From CAIYUC01 sp963682005 (lineage in GTDB: Bacteria > Bacteroidota > Bacteroidia > Bacteroidales > FEN-979): DNA of 64,000 bases. This document shows positions 1-7,979 of the stretch, one piece after another; the stretch's first letter is position 1, and each line of letters starts with the position of its first letter. Both the position numbers and the translations under genes were made by a program. The stretch spans positions 1,054,001 through 1,118,000 of the forward strand of contig OY820914.1 in assembly GCA_963682005.1 (NCBI GenBank), written 5' to 3'. The notes under the pieces were generated by a model. It made no database searches and was not told where the DNA came from. It was given only the letters and a program-made list of their open reading frames with translations.

Positions 1-1242
1 CGGAATACCGGCAATGGCCAGGCAGGCGATCAGGAATGTGGCATGCGTGATTGGAAGATGCTTCCTCAACCCGCCCATCTCATTCATGTAATTGCTGTGA
101 ACGGCATGGATGATCGCCCCGGCACCGAGGAACAACAATGCTTTGAAGAAGGCATGTGTGAACAGGTGGAACATGGAAGCCATGTATCCGAGCCCTTCGG
201 CAGCATATCCGGAAACACCGAGTGCAAGCATCATATAACCGATCTGCGACATCGTCGAATATGCCAGCACACGTTTAATATCGTATTGGGTGCAGGCAAT
301 GACAGCCGCAAACAACGAAGTGAAACCGCCGACATAGGCCACCACTTCGAGTGCAGCCGGAGCAGAGATCACAAAGATCGGGAACATCCTTGCCACGAGG
401 TAAACCCCGGCCACAACCATCGTTGCAGCATGGATCAGGGCGGAAACAGGTGTCGGACCTTCCATGGCATCCGGCAGCCAGATATGCAGCGGGAACATGG
501 CCGATTTACCTGCACCTCCCATGAATACAAAGATCATGGCCCAGGTCATGGTCGACATGCCCATGAATAATATCGAACCCCCCTGCAGCAATGCCGGTCC
601 GTTCGGATCGGTGAGGGTGATAAAATCAAATGTTTTTGTTGTTACAGAAAGAATCAGGATCCCGATCAGGAAACCAAGGTCGGCAAAGCGGGTAACGATG
701 AATGCTTTTTTAGATGCTGACACAGCAGAATCCTTCTCGTAGTAAAACCCGATCAGAAGGTAGGAAGAAACACCTACAAGCTCCCAGAAAACATACATCT
801 GGAAAATATTGGTCGCTACAACGAGGCCAAGCATCGAAAAGCTGAACAAGCCAAGGAAAGCAAAAAAGCGTTCATAGCCCTTCTCTCCTTTCATGTAGCC
901 GATGCTGTAAATGTGGACCATTAAGGATACGGTTGTGATCACGATCAGCATCATCACGGAGATCGGATCAAGGAGGACACCCATGTCGATGTGAAGCGTA
1001 TCGGTGAACCTTAACCATGTTGTATTGAAGCCCAGTATCTTCGGAAAAGCGCCGGCAACCTTTTCAACCCCTGTGAAATACTGGAACGCAGTCACGCAGG
1101 AAAGCAGGAATGATGTGAACAGTCCGACGGTCCCCAATACTCCTGAAACGATCGGCTTGAACCTGTTGCCGAACAGACCGATCACCAGGAACATGAACAA
1201 GGGGATCAGGACGATAAAAATTGTATAACTGAAATTAATCAT
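1..1242 (-). CDS. nuoL: NADH-quinone oxidoreductase subunit L (partial, 3' end outside the window)
   Basis: This is the large antiporter-like membrane subunit of complex I, which takes part in proton pumping in the cytoplasmic membrane. Reading the minus strand from the ATG at 1242 gives about 414 codons that stay open to the window edge, so the C-terminal part is missing. The translation is strongly hydrophobic with many membrane spans. It contains the family motifs FWELVGVSSYLLIGFY, GGAGKSAMFPLHIWLPDAM and EGPTPVSALIHAATMV, and the MSQIGYMMLALG segment, with the lysine and glutamate residues typical of NuoL/MrpA channels. It lies 120 bp downstream of nuoK and is probably followed by nuoM and nuoN beyond the window. 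Assignment as NuoL rather than NuoM rests on operon position and on the VSSYLLIGFYYEKDSAVSA context. Confidence 0.95.
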   Translation of the reverse strand, partial: MINFSYTIFIVLIPLFMFLVIGLFGNRFKPIVSGVLGTVGLFTSFLLSCVTAFQYFTGVEKVAGAFPKILGFNTTWLRFTDTLHIDMGVLLDPISVMMLIVITTVSLMVHIYSIGYMKGEKGYERFFAFLGLFSFSMLGLVVATNIFQMYVFWELVGVSSYLLIGFYYEKDSAVSASKKAFIVTRFADLGFLIGILILSVTTKTFDFITLTDPNGPALLQGGSILFMGMSTMTWAMIFVFMGGAGKSAMFPLHIWLPDAMEGPTPVSALIHAATMVVAGVYLVARMFPIFVISAPAALEVVAYVGGFTSLFAAVIACTQYDIKRVLAYSTMSQIGYMMLALGVSGYAAEGLGYMASMFHLFTHAFFKALLFLGAGAIIHAVHSNYMNEMGGLRKHLPITHATFLIACLAIAGIP

Positions 1243-1316
1243 AACAATTTACGATTTACGATTTTAGAATTCAGATTTCATCTACGAATGACGAATGAAG
1301 CATTTCTATTTTCATT

Positions 1317-1355
1317 TTCGCTACTTCGCTACTTCGCTACTTCGCTACTTCGCTA
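1317..1355. repeat. 8-bp tandem repeat between nuoK and nuoL
   Basis: The unit TTCGCTAC is repeated nearly five times in the spacer between nuoK and nuoL. It is preceded by a low-complexity string of the ACGAATGACGAATG kind at about 1250-1300. Such strings recur in other spacers of this window. No coding or regulatory role is visible. Confidence 0.8.
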
Positions 1356-1362
1356 ACTAATA

Positions 1363-1680
1363 TTAGTATTTCATCTCATCCACCCGCTCTACATCGATAT
1401 CCACCAGTCTCCTGTAGATGTTGATAATGATGGCAATGGCAACGGATGCTTCAGCTGCGGCCACCGCGACCACAAAAACGGTAAAGAACATGCCTTCCAT
1501 GTGCTGGGGATAGAGCAGTTTGTTAAATGCCACAAAATTGATGTTCACCGAATTGAGCACCAGTTCGAGCGACATCAGGATCGTGATCAGGTTTTTTCTG
1601 ACGAGGAATCCGTAAATGCCAACAAAGAACATGATGGTGGCGAGGATCAGGAACCAGGTCAAGGGAACTCCGTCAAACAT
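1363..1680 (-). CDS. nuoK: NADH-quinone oxidoreductase subunit K
   Basis: Small complex I membrane subunit of 105 residues, the usual size for NuoK. Three hydrophobic segments are visible, at about residues 8-26, 30-50 and 62-88. The conserved features are the SLELVLNSVNINFVAF segment, with the membrane glutamate of helix 2, and the FVVAVAAAEASVAIAIIINIYR segment carrying the second membrane glutamate. Both acidic residues belong to the hydrophilic axis that links quinone reduction to proton transfer. The gene sits 112 bp after nuoJ and 120 bp before nuoL, wider gaps than elsewhere in this operon, and the second gap is filled by short tandem repeats. The start ATG at 1680 gives a normal N-terminus. 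Confidence 0.95.
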   Translation of the reverse strand: MFDGVPLTWFLILATIMFFVGIYGFLVRKNLITILMSLELVLNSVNINFVAFNKLLYPQHMEGMFFTVFVVAVAAAEASVAIAIIINIYRRLVDIDVERVDEMKY

Positions 1681-1793
1681 ATTTTGGTTTTTTAAGTTAT
1701 TTTTTTCTTTTTACGATCCCGGTGCACTTTGTTCCCGGGATAAATTCGACTACCTGTTTTTACTTCACTGTGTTTGTAAAAACAGAGTCTCAT

Positions 1794-2303
1794 TTAATCT
1801 TTTCTCTTCTTTGCCACGATGATCGAACCGATCATGGCTGCAAGCAGCAGGATGCTGATCACTTCAAACGGCAGGGAATAGCCGTATTTGCCGGTGCTGA
1901 TCAGGGCCTGCCCGATGTCTTCAATGTTCGTCCCCGGCGATGGGATCGTATCCGTCGGGAATTTGTATTGAAGGATGGAAACGATGCACAGCATGGCGCC
2001 AATGAATGCGGCCAGGAATGCAAAGATCTTTTTTGTGACGGCGGGTTGTTCCAGCTTGTCTGAGATCTGGCTGGTGAGAAGGATCGAGAAAATGATCAGT
2101 ACTACAATGCCGCCGGCATAGAGTGTCAGCTGGATTGCGGCCAGGAACGTAAATTTCAGCATGAAATAGAGGCCTGCAGTAGCGATCAGCACGAACAGCA
2201 GGAACGTGGCTGCTCTCAGAATCTTGCGGCTGGTGACGGTAAGGATGGAAAAGATCACGATGATCGCCGCAAACAGGGAAAACATGAATTGATTGTTCGT
2301 CAT
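1794..2303 (-). CDS. nuoJ: NADH-quinone oxidoreductase subunit J
   Basis: Complex I membrane subunit of 169 residues with about five hydrophobic helices. The N-terminal half contains AATFLLFVLIATAGLYFML followed by the FLAAIQLTLYAGGIVVLIIF segment. This corresponds to the conserved NuoJ transmembrane helix 3 region (EFLAxxQVLVYVGAIxVL in other species). Here a lysine-phenylalanine-threonine sequence precedes it and the usual glutamate is not obvious. The C-terminus ends in a basic tail KKRKD. The ATG overlaps the nuoI stop codon (TAATG), a sign of coupled translation. The stop is followed by a 112-bp spacer before nuoK. Confidence 0.93.
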   Translation of the reverse strand: MTNNQFMFSLFAAIIVIFSILTVTSRKILRAATFLLFVLIATAGLYFMLKFTFLAAIQLTLYAGGIVVLIIFSILLTSQISDKLEQPAVTKKIFAFLAAFIGAMLCIVSILQYKFPTDTIPSPGTNIEDIGQALISTGKYGYSLPFEVISILLLAAMIGSIIVAKKRKD

Positions 2304-2782
2304 TATTCAATACCTTTAAGAATGGATGATCCGGGTTTGTTTAAAATCTTGGTGAGTTTTGCGCGGTCAAATACTGCATGCTCAAATTGCTGTCCCCACG
2401 CCAGTGCATTTGACGGACAGGTTTTGATGCACAGTCCGCAGAAGGTGCACATCGACAGATGATAGATGTGCTGATCGATCACACGGATCTTTTTCCCTTC
2501 GGGGCCATCGATCCTTTTCGAAATGATCTCGATCGATCCGTTCGGACAATTCGTTTCGCATATCCCGCAACCGGTGCAGCGATGCTGGTTGTTCTCATCA
2601 TGAGGCATGATCACTTCCCCTTTGAAACGATCTGCCATTTTGAGGGTCTTCCGGTTTTCCGGGTACTGCTCTGTAACGATCTGCCGCGGGCTGAAGAAAT
2701 ATTTTCCGGTGACACCCATCCCGATCAGCAGGGATTTGACACCATTATATATATCCGCGAAATATTTAATGAAACTATTCAT
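2303..2782 (-). CDS. nuoI: NADH-quinone oxidoreductase subunit I (2x[4Fe-4S])
   Basis: This ferredoxin-like subunit of the peripheral arm carries clusters N6a and N6b, which pass electrons towards the quinone site. It has 159 residues. Two complete four-cysteine motifs are seen: C69-x2-C72-x2-C75-x3-C79-P and C112-x2-C115-x2-C118-x3-C122-P. An amphipathic N-terminal helix of about 30 residues fits attachment to the membrane arm. It lies 6 bp after nuoH and overlaps nuoJ by one base. Because nuoEFG are absent from this operon, NuoI together with NuoB would be the only iron-sulfur carriers encoded in this cluster. Confidence 0.96.
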   Translation of the reverse strand: MNSFIKYFADIYNGVKSLLIGMGVTGKYFFSPRQIVTEQYPENRKTLKMADRFKGEVIMPHDENNQHRCTGCGICETNCPNGSIEIISKRIDGPEGKKIRVIDQHIYHLSMCTFCGLCIKTCPSNALAWGQQFEHAVFDRAKLTKILNKPGSSILKGIE

Positions 2783-2788
2783 AGTCTG

Positions 2789-3877
2789 TTAAAAATGCCA
2801 ACCCATTAATACTATAAAAGCCATGACAAGGATATTGACCAGGTTGATCGGGAGCAGGTATTTCCACTCAAGATTCAGAAGCTGGTCGATACGAAGTCTT
2901 GGAAATGTCCATTTGAACCACATCATCAGGAAAATCACGAATGCGGTTTTGATAAAATACCATGCCAGCGGTGGTATAAAATCCATCACATGGTTGAACC
3001 CTGCCCATCCTCCGATATGGAAAGGCATCCAGCCCCCGAGAAATACCGTTGCAGCAATGGATGCCACAATGAACATGTTCATGTATTCGGCCAGGAAGAA
3101 AAAGGCGAATTTGATCCCTGAATATTCGGTATGGAAACCGGCCGTCAGTTCTGATTCGGCTTCAGCAAGGTCGAAGGGGCCACGGTTCGTTTCGGCTGTG
3201 GACGCGATCAGGAACATCACAAAAGCAATAAATGCAGGAATGTGTCCCTTGAAGATGAACCAGCCATCGGCCTGCCCTTCCACGATCTGCGAAAATTGCA
3301 TGGTGCCGGCCAGGACAATGATGGTGAGCAGTGAAAGTCCGACGGAAAGCTCGTAGCTGACGATCTGCGCCCCGCTTCGCATGGCCCCGATGAGTGAATA
3401 TTTATTATTGCTCGACCAGCCTGCCAGTAAAATACCTACAACACCAAGTGAAGATACGGCGATCACATACATGATCCCGATGTCGAAATCGATGGCATGA
3501 AGTCCTTTGCCAAATGGTATGGCTGCAATGGCCATGAACGAGGCGATGATCACAATGAACGGGGCCAGGTTGAAAAGCAGCTTATCGGAATTCTTGATCT
3601 CGATGAGCTCCTTCATCAGCAACTTGATGAAGTCGGCGATCGTCTGGAAGATCCCATATGGCCCGACACGGTTAGGCCCGACACGGTTTTGCATAAATGC
3701 GCAGACCTTGCGTTCGGCATATACGAGGAACAACCCCACAATGGCATAGAACAGAAGGAAAACCAGCCCGATGATCGTCATCTCCACAACCACTGCCCAG
3801 AACGGGGGCAACAGGTCATACAGCGCTTTGTCGATCGACTGGTTAAAAGCAGTAAAGTCGTATATACTAAAAGTCAT
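2789..3877 (-). CDS. nuoH: NADH-quinone oxidoreductase subunit H
   Basis: Membrane subunit at the junction of the two arms of complex I, forming part of the quinone-binding chamber. It has 362 residues with about eight hydrophobic helices. Family motifs are clear: YAERKVCAFMQNRVGPNRVGPYG after the first helix, the ELSVGLSLL region, AETNRGPFDLAEAESELTAGFHTEYSG with its row of acidic residues, and FKWTFPRLRIDQLLNLEWKYLLP near the end. The gene lies directly after nuoD with a 12-bp gap. In 14-subunit operons nuoE, nuoF and nuoG lie between D and H; here nothing does. Confidence 0.96.
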   Translation of the reverse strand: MTFSIYDFTAFNQSIDKALYDLLPPFWAVVVEMTIIGLVFLLFYAIVGLFLVYAERKVCAFMQNRVGPNRVGPYGIFQTIADFIKLLMKELIEIKNSDKLLFNLAPFIVIIASFMAIAAIPFGKGLHAIDFDIGIMYVIAVSSLGVVGILLAGWSSNNKYSLIGAMRSGAQIVSYELSVGLSLLTIIVLAGTMQFSQIVEGQADGWFIFKGHIPAFIAFVMFLIASTAETNRGPFDLAEAESELTAGFHTEYSGIKFAFFFLAEYMNMFIVASIAATVFLGGWMPFHIGGWAGFNHVMDFIPPLAWYFIKTAFVIFLMMWFKWTFPRLRIDQLLNLEWKYLLPINLVNILVMAFIVLMGWHF

Positions 3878-3889
3878 ATCGAAATGATG

Positions 3890-5017
3890 TTATCTGTCAA
3901 TATCAGGAATTACGAAATCTAATGAGGCGCCGATGGCAACAAGATCGGCGATCTTGGAGTCACGGCTGATCTTATCGAGCACACCCAGGTTGCTGAAATT
4001 CGGCGAGCGGAACTTAAGCCGGAAAGGTGTTTTGTTCCCGTCGCTGATGCAATATACGCCAAGCTCGCCCCTGGCTGTTTCCACGCGCTGGTAATATTCG
4101 CCTGCCGGAAGTTTCAGTACAGCCTTCATTTTTGCAGTATAGTCGCCTTCCGGAATGTTGTCGATAAGCTGGTCGATGATCTTCATCGATTCCTGCATCT
4201 CGTCCATCCTTGCAAAATACCGGTGAAGGGTATCTCCTTCGGTATAAAGGATCTCCTTGAAATCAACCTTGTCGTACACGGCATATGGGTAATGCTTGCG
4301 CACATCGCATGAAAAGCCCGAAGCACGGCCCGAAGGACCGGTGACGGAATAATTGATCGCATCTTCCTTTGAAAGGATGCCGATGCCGCGCGTACGTTCC
4401 TGCATGATCACGTTCCCGCTGAGGATCCTGTCATAATCTTTTACTTTCTTACGGAAATATTTCAGGAATTCCTTCACCCTTTTCTGGAAATTCGGGTGAA
4501 TATCCTGCATCAGTCCGCCCGGCGTGTAATAGCTGTGTAAAAGCCTTGAACCGAATGATTCTTCAAAAATATCGAGGATCTTTTCACGATCGCGGAGGCC
4601 GTAAAAGAAGCAGGTCAAACCTCCGAGGTCCATGCCGTAGCAGGCCCACCAGAGCTGGTGGCTCTGGATACGTGTCAGCTCGTCGATGATGGTGCGGATG
4701 TATTTCACGCGTTCCGGAACTTCCACCTGCAATGCATTTTCAACGAGAAGGCAAACCGCATGATTGTTGATGTGTGCCGAAAGATAATCCATCCGATCGG
4801 TCAGGTGTATGATCTGCGGGTAAGTATCATGTTCGCACATTTTCTCGATGCCGCGGTGGATGTATCCGCAATGGGGCTTGAGCTTTTTCACGATCTCCCC
4901 CTGGAGGGAAACCACAAGCCTCAATACGCCATGCGTCGAGGGGTGCTGCGGACCCATGTTGATATTGTACTCCTCTTCCTCGATGTTGGGAACGGGAGCA
5001 TGAATGACTTCTTTCAT
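3890..5017 (-). CDS. nuoD: NADH-quinone oxidoreductase subunit D
   Basis: The 49-kDa-type subunit lines the quinone pocket together with NuoB and is related to the large subunit of NiFe hydrogenases. It has 375 residues. Visible family signatures are NMGPQHPSTHGVLRLVV near the N-terminus, with the quinone-site histidines, GYIHRGIEKMCEHDTYPQ, and the C-terminal IGASLDFVIPDIDR. The usual hydrogenase cysteines are absent, as in all NuoD proteins. The gene starts 2 bp after nuoC ends. NuoC and NuoD are separate proteins here, unlike the fused NuoCD of some Bacteroides and enterobacteria. The next gene is nuoH. Confidence 0.96.
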   Translation of the reverse strand: MKEVIHAPVPNIEEEEYNINMGPQHPSTHGVLRLVVSLQGEIVKKLKPHCGYIHRGIEKMCEHDTYPQIIHLTDRMDYLSAHINNHAVCLLVENALQVEVPERVKYIRTIIDELTRIQSHQLWWACYGMDLGGLTCFFYGLRDREKILDIFEESFGSRLLHSYYTPGGLMQDIHPNFQKRVKEFLKYFRKKVKDYDRILSGNVIMQERTRGIGILSKEDAINYSVTGPSGRASGFSCDVRKHYPYAVYDKVDFKEILYTEGDTLHRYFARMDEMQESMKIIDQLIDNIPEGDYTAKMKAVLKLPAGEYYQRVETARGELGVYCISDGNKTPFRLKFRSPNFSNLGVLDKISRDSKIADLVAIGASLDFVIPDIDR

Positions 5018-5019
5018 AC

Positions 5020-5478
5020 TTAAAGTTCAACGATGTTTACTTCATCAACATAATCTTTCCTGAACGGAAAACCTTTCCAGTCCTCATCCAGGAAGATCCT
5101 TCTGAGATCGGGATGGTTATTGAAACGGATGCCGAACAGGTCGTAGACTTCCCGTTCATAGAATTCGGCTGACCGCCAGATATCGGAAACCGTATCGAAG
5201 GCCGGGTTGACCCGGTCTTCGGTGCGGACTTTCAGGACGATCGAATGTCCGTTCGTTGTTGAATTCAGGTGATACACCACCATCAGGTGTTTCAGTGTAT
5301 CTACGCCGGTAAGGCAGAAAAGATAATCAAATGCAGTTTCGTTGCTTTCCTTGATCTTGACGGCCAGGTCATGCATTTTCTCCGCCGGGATGATCAGAGT
5401 CAGGAACTGCTTGTTCTCTTCGGACTGAGCTTCAGGAACGAGGGACAGAACTCTTTCCTTTAATTTTTCGTTATCCAT
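5020..5478 (-). CDS. nuoC: NADH-quinone oxidoreductase subunit C
   Basis: The 30-kDa-type peripheral subunit of complex I is structural and packs against NuoD. It has 152 residues, near the short end of the family. The signature SAEFYEREVYDLFGIRFNNHPDLRRIFL and the C-terminal DWKGFPFRKDY match the conserved block of the family. The N-terminal 60 residues are variable and charged. The gene lies 21 bp after nuoB and 2 bp before nuoD, consistent with one operon. No fusion to NuoD is present, because a clear stop and a new start separate them. Confidence 0.95.
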   Translation of the reverse strand: MDNEKLKERVLSLVPEAQSEENKQFLTLIIPAEKMHDLAVKIKESNETAFDYLFCLTGVDTLKHLMVVYHLNSTTNGHSIVLKVRTEDRVNPAFDTVSDIWRSAEFYEREVYDLFGIRFNNHPDLRRIFLDEDWKGFPFRKDYVDEVNIVEL

Positions 5479-5499
5479 AGGATGCGTTAGGTTTCAGGT

Positions 5500-6042
5500 T
5501 TACTTGTCGCGATTCATATCCGTCACTGACTGCAGCTTGATCTTGCGCTGGAGCTGCATCACTCCGTACAAGAGGGCTTCAGGACGCGGCGGGCAGCCGG
5601 GAATGTATACATCCACCGGGATCACATGATCAACTCCCCTGATAACATGATAGGTATTATAAAAGAAGGGGCCTCCGGAAACGGCGCAGGCACCCATGGC
5701 AATGACATATTTCGGCTCCGACATCTGGTCATACAACCTTTTCAGCACCGGGGCCATTTTGTTGACGATCGTACCTGCGACTACGATTACATCGGCCTGC
5801 CGCGGACTGGCGCGGTAAACTTCGATCCCGAACCGGGAAAAATCGTAACGGGCAGCACCTGCTGCCATCATTTCAATCCCGCAACAACTGGTGGCAAAAG
5901 TCAGCGGCCAGACTGAATTCGACCGGCCCCAGTCGATAATGTCGTCAAGTGTTGTTAAAATGAAATTCCGGCCGTGTATTTCATAGGAATCCAAGGTTTC
6001 ATTATCCCGGAAATCCTCAGTTTTCATGTTTTTTATTCCCAT
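5500..6042 (-). CDS. nuoB: NADH-quinone oxidoreductase subunit B (cluster N2)
   Basis: The PSST-type subunit carries the terminal cluster N2, which reduces the quinone. It has 180 residues. The cysteines that bind N2 are all present: the paired C53-C54 in TSCCGIEMM, C119 in GACAVSGGPF, and C150 in PGCPPRPEALLYG. The segment RYDFSRFGIEVYRASPRQAD is also typical. The start overlaps the end of nuoA by 10 bp. The 20 residues before the conserved part are polar and may start at the first ATG (6042) or at the internal methionine six codons later. Confidence 0.97.
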   Translation of the reverse strand: MGIKNMKTEDFRDNETLDSYEIHGRNFILTTLDDIIDWGRSNSVWPLTFATSCCGIEMMAAGAARYDFSRFGIEVYRASPRQADVIVVAGTIVNKMAPVLKRLYDQMSEPKYVIAMGACAVSGGPFFYNTYHVIRGVDHVIPVDVYIPGCPPRPEALLYGVMQLQRKIKLQSVTDMNRDK

Positions 6043-6383
6043 TTCAATGCTCCTTTCTTCCAGGCATACAGTAAACCTACGCCTAAAATGAAAAAGAAAA
6101 TCACAATTTCAACGAAACCGGCCATTCCCGCTGTTTTCATCACTTTTGCCCAGGGAAAGATGAATACGGTTTCAACATCAAACACCAGGAAGATGATCGC
6201 GAAAAGGTAATAACCGACGTTGAACTGGAGCCAGGTAAGGCCTGTGGTCGGGATGCCGCATTCGTAAGTCTCAGCTTTCTGTGGATTTTTCGAAGTAGGA
6301 GGTATGTAACTCGAGAATAATATTGCAATTCCGACGAGGAATGCCCCTACAATAAAGAACAAAATCAGGCTTTCTGCACTCAT
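6033..6383 (-). CDS. nuoA: NADH-quinone oxidoreductase subunit A
   Basis: Small membrane subunit of complex I, 116 residues, with three transmembrane helices at about residues 5-27, 60-82 and 88-110. The diagnostic loop YECGIPTTG, with its conserved cysteine, lies between helices 1 and 2. The segment FNVGYYLFAIIFLVFDVETVFIFPWA, with the conserved acidic DVE, starts helix 2. It is the first gene of the operon. A well-formed Bacteroidota promoter lies just upstream at 6415-6443. Confidence 0.96.
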   Translation of the reverse strand: MSAESLILFFIVGAFLVGIAILFSSYIPPTSKNPQKAETYECGIPTTGLTWLQFNVGYYLFAIIFLVFDVETVFIFPWAKVMKTAGMAGFVEIVIFFFILGVGLLYAWKKGALKWE

Positions 6384-6414
6384 GTGTTAGTTTATTAACA
6401 ATTTTATTGCGTGG

Positions 6415-6443
6415 CAAATTTATAAATTAATCCAATATAACAA
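6415..6443 (-). promoter_or_regulatory. Putative promoter of the nuo operon
   Basis: On the minus strand the sequence reads TTG, an 18-base spacer, then TAAATTTG, about 32 bases before the nuoA ATG. This fits the Bacteroidota primary sigma factor consensus (TTG upstream, TAnnTTTG near -7). The match is by eye; no transcription start is known. Confidence 0.6.
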
Positions 6444-6554
6444 GTCCGGCCCCGATCAAGTTCAGGAAATATCATCGTGGTCATTGAGAAAAATCAATGC
6501 AGGAATGCATAATTCAGGGATGCAAAATGCATAATATTTATTATAGAATGAAGG

Positions 6555-6917
6555 TCAACCATATCCTTTATTTTCGCTTGTTGTTTTAAGAATTGAACAA
6601 AGCATCCGGATGATTTCGGTGCAACCTTCTATTGCTTTGTCTGCAATACCGTTCTCAAAGTATCCTGTTTCCTTGAGAAGCATCAGCCAGAAATATGATT
6701 CATGAGCTTCTTTGTAAGCAATATGCAAACAATTATAGAAATCATTGCGACTCCGTCCTGAAACTCCTTCTGCCGTATTGGCTCCAACTGAGGTTCCTGA
6801 ACGGAGCAGTTGCCTTGATAAAACATACTCCTTTTTTTGTCTGGTCAGGTATTGATAGAGGAATACGATTTCTTTAGAAAAGGCAAAACTCTTCTCCTTG
6901 ATGATATTTGACTTCAT
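6555..6917 (-). CDS. Four helix bundle protein (23S rRNA intervening-sequence family)
   Basis: A 120-residue protein of the family often annotated as four helix bundle protein or S23 ribosomal protein. Members were first found in intervening sequences of 23S rRNA genes but mostly stand alone, as here, and their function is not known. Family features are FAFSKEIVFLYQYL in helix 1, the central LSRQLLRSGTSVGANTAEGVSGRSRNDF, and the ESYFWLMLLKETGYF helix. No rRNA sequence is seen nearby. The gene is transcribed in the same direction as nuo but lies upstream of the nuo promoter. The spacer on each side carries short TGCATT-rich repeats. Similar genes are scattered widely in Bacteroidota and look horizontally mobile, though no mobility gene is present here. 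Confidence 0.85.
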   Translation of the reverse strand: MKSNIIKEKSFAFSKEIVFLYQYLTRQKKEYVLSRQLLRSGTSVGANTAEGVSGRSRNDFYNCLHIAYKEAHESYFWLMLLKETGYFENGIADKAIEGCTEIIRMLCSILKTTSENKGYG

Positions 6918-7295
6918 ATTTTCATTTATCCATTAATCGCCTGACCACCCAAAAGGTAATACCTTTTCCCAAACTATTTTCCATTTAATTTTACATCCCT
7001 ACATTAATTTCATTGGTATTCCTGCATTCTGCATTTTGCATTCCTGTATTAAAAGAAGTCTGCAGGTCTCAGTCAGCAGTTGGCAGTTAATATTCCAATT
7101 CCTGCATTATGCATTTTGCATTCCTGCATTCCTGAATTAATTACCAATCCATTCCGTTCCCACAAAAAAAAGCCACCTCCACAATCAAAACATCCCCCTT
7201 CCTCCAATAACCTGCAGAACATTTGAATTCTTTAAAAACATTTATTAATATTGGCTGTATCATCCGGAGAGTCCCGTCTCTTAAGAAAAATAACC
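6918..7295. other. Gene-free spacer with TGCATT-type short repeats
   Basis: AT-rich spacer. It holds several degenerate copies of a short string of the form ATTCCTGCATT.TGCATTTTGCATT (7018-7047 and 7098-7139). Related strings occur at 6496-6536, 16641-16680, 17455-17487 and near 27120. No convincing gene is seen; one open frame across 7141-7359 is rich in aromatic residues and has no recognisable domain. Confidence 0.6.
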
Positions 7296-7634
7296 ATGGA
7301 AAACCCACAGGAAACCAAAGAAACCTATTCCGATCTCGAAATCGACCTTGCAAAAACATTCGTTATGCGCTGCATCGCAAAAAAATTCCCGGTAAAAAAA
7401 GCAGTCCTGTTTGAGTCCTACAGGTTTGGCGACCTCGACCAGAACAAGTGCATCAGCATTGCCCTGATCCTCGACCCGATGACCAATCCGCTAAAGGTGA
7501 TGACGGAACTAGTCCGTCTCACGTGGGAATTTACGGTGTGCATCGATCCATACCCCTTATCTGTCAGCGATTTTGAGTCCTCCACGCCAACGATCGACGA
7601 AATAAAAAGGACTGGCACCGAAATCCTTTTGTAA
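7296..7634 (+). CDS. Degenerate nucleotidyltransferase-fold protein
   Basis: A 112-residue protein starting at the ATG at 7296; an upstream TTG at 7251 would add 15 residues without a good reason. The pattern KKAVLFESYRFGDLDQNKCISIALILD lines up with the MNT-type nucleotidyltransferase core, in which active members have LFGSYAxG followed by SDIDLAVI. Here the GS is ES and the paired aspartates are replaced (KCISIA), so catalysis seems unlikely. A later DFESSTPTIDEIKRTGTEIL matches the usual end of this domain. Inactive members of the fold exist in toxin-antitoxin-like and sensor roles, but no HEPN partner is next to it. The assignment is an inference from one motif. Confidence 0.5.
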   Translation: MENPQETKETYSDLEIDLAKTFVMRCIAKKFPVKKAVLFESYRFGDLDQNKCISIALILDPMTNPLKVMTELVRLTWEFTVCIDPYPLSVSDFESSTPTIDEIKRTGTEILL

Positions 7635-7979
7635 AGGCTTATTCGCCTAAGCATCCTGCTGCTTTCAAATCCAAAATCCAAAGTGTAAAATCTAAAATCA
7701 CGGGTACAGACCCCAGGGCAAGCCCTGGATTAATGATTTTAATTTGTGCCCTTGTGCCTGGAGGTCATAATTCATAATTCACACTCCTAATTCCTAATTA
7801 AGAAAGGTTCTTTCCATAAGAATTCCATTCTGTTCACAAAAGAATAAGTACAATTCCTGCAATTACCCTAAAATTTATTAGGTAAAATAAAATGATTTTC
7901 TTAGCATTGCCGTGTCAAATCTAACTGTGTAATGGATAATAATTTACTGGAAATTGTTATTCACACCAATATCCTCACT
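7635..7979. other. Gene-free spacer with a CCAGGGC hairpin
   Basis: Spacer ahead of the first giant secreted protein. A perfect hairpin CCAGGGC-AA-GCCCTGG lies at 7713-7728, followed by TAATTC-type low-complexity sequence at 7765-7800. It is probably a dispersed repeat or a terminator for the preceding gene. AT-rich sequence at 7840-7930 should hold the promoter of the next gene, but no strong TAnnTTTG was found. Confidence 0.5.

Noticed and set aside
1004..1228. Plus-strand frames across the nuo and atp regions
   Set aside because: They are shadows of strongly conserved minus-strand genes and show no domain.
6555..6917. rRNA intervening sequence
   Set aside because: The protein family is linked to such sequences but no rRNA sequence flanks this gene.
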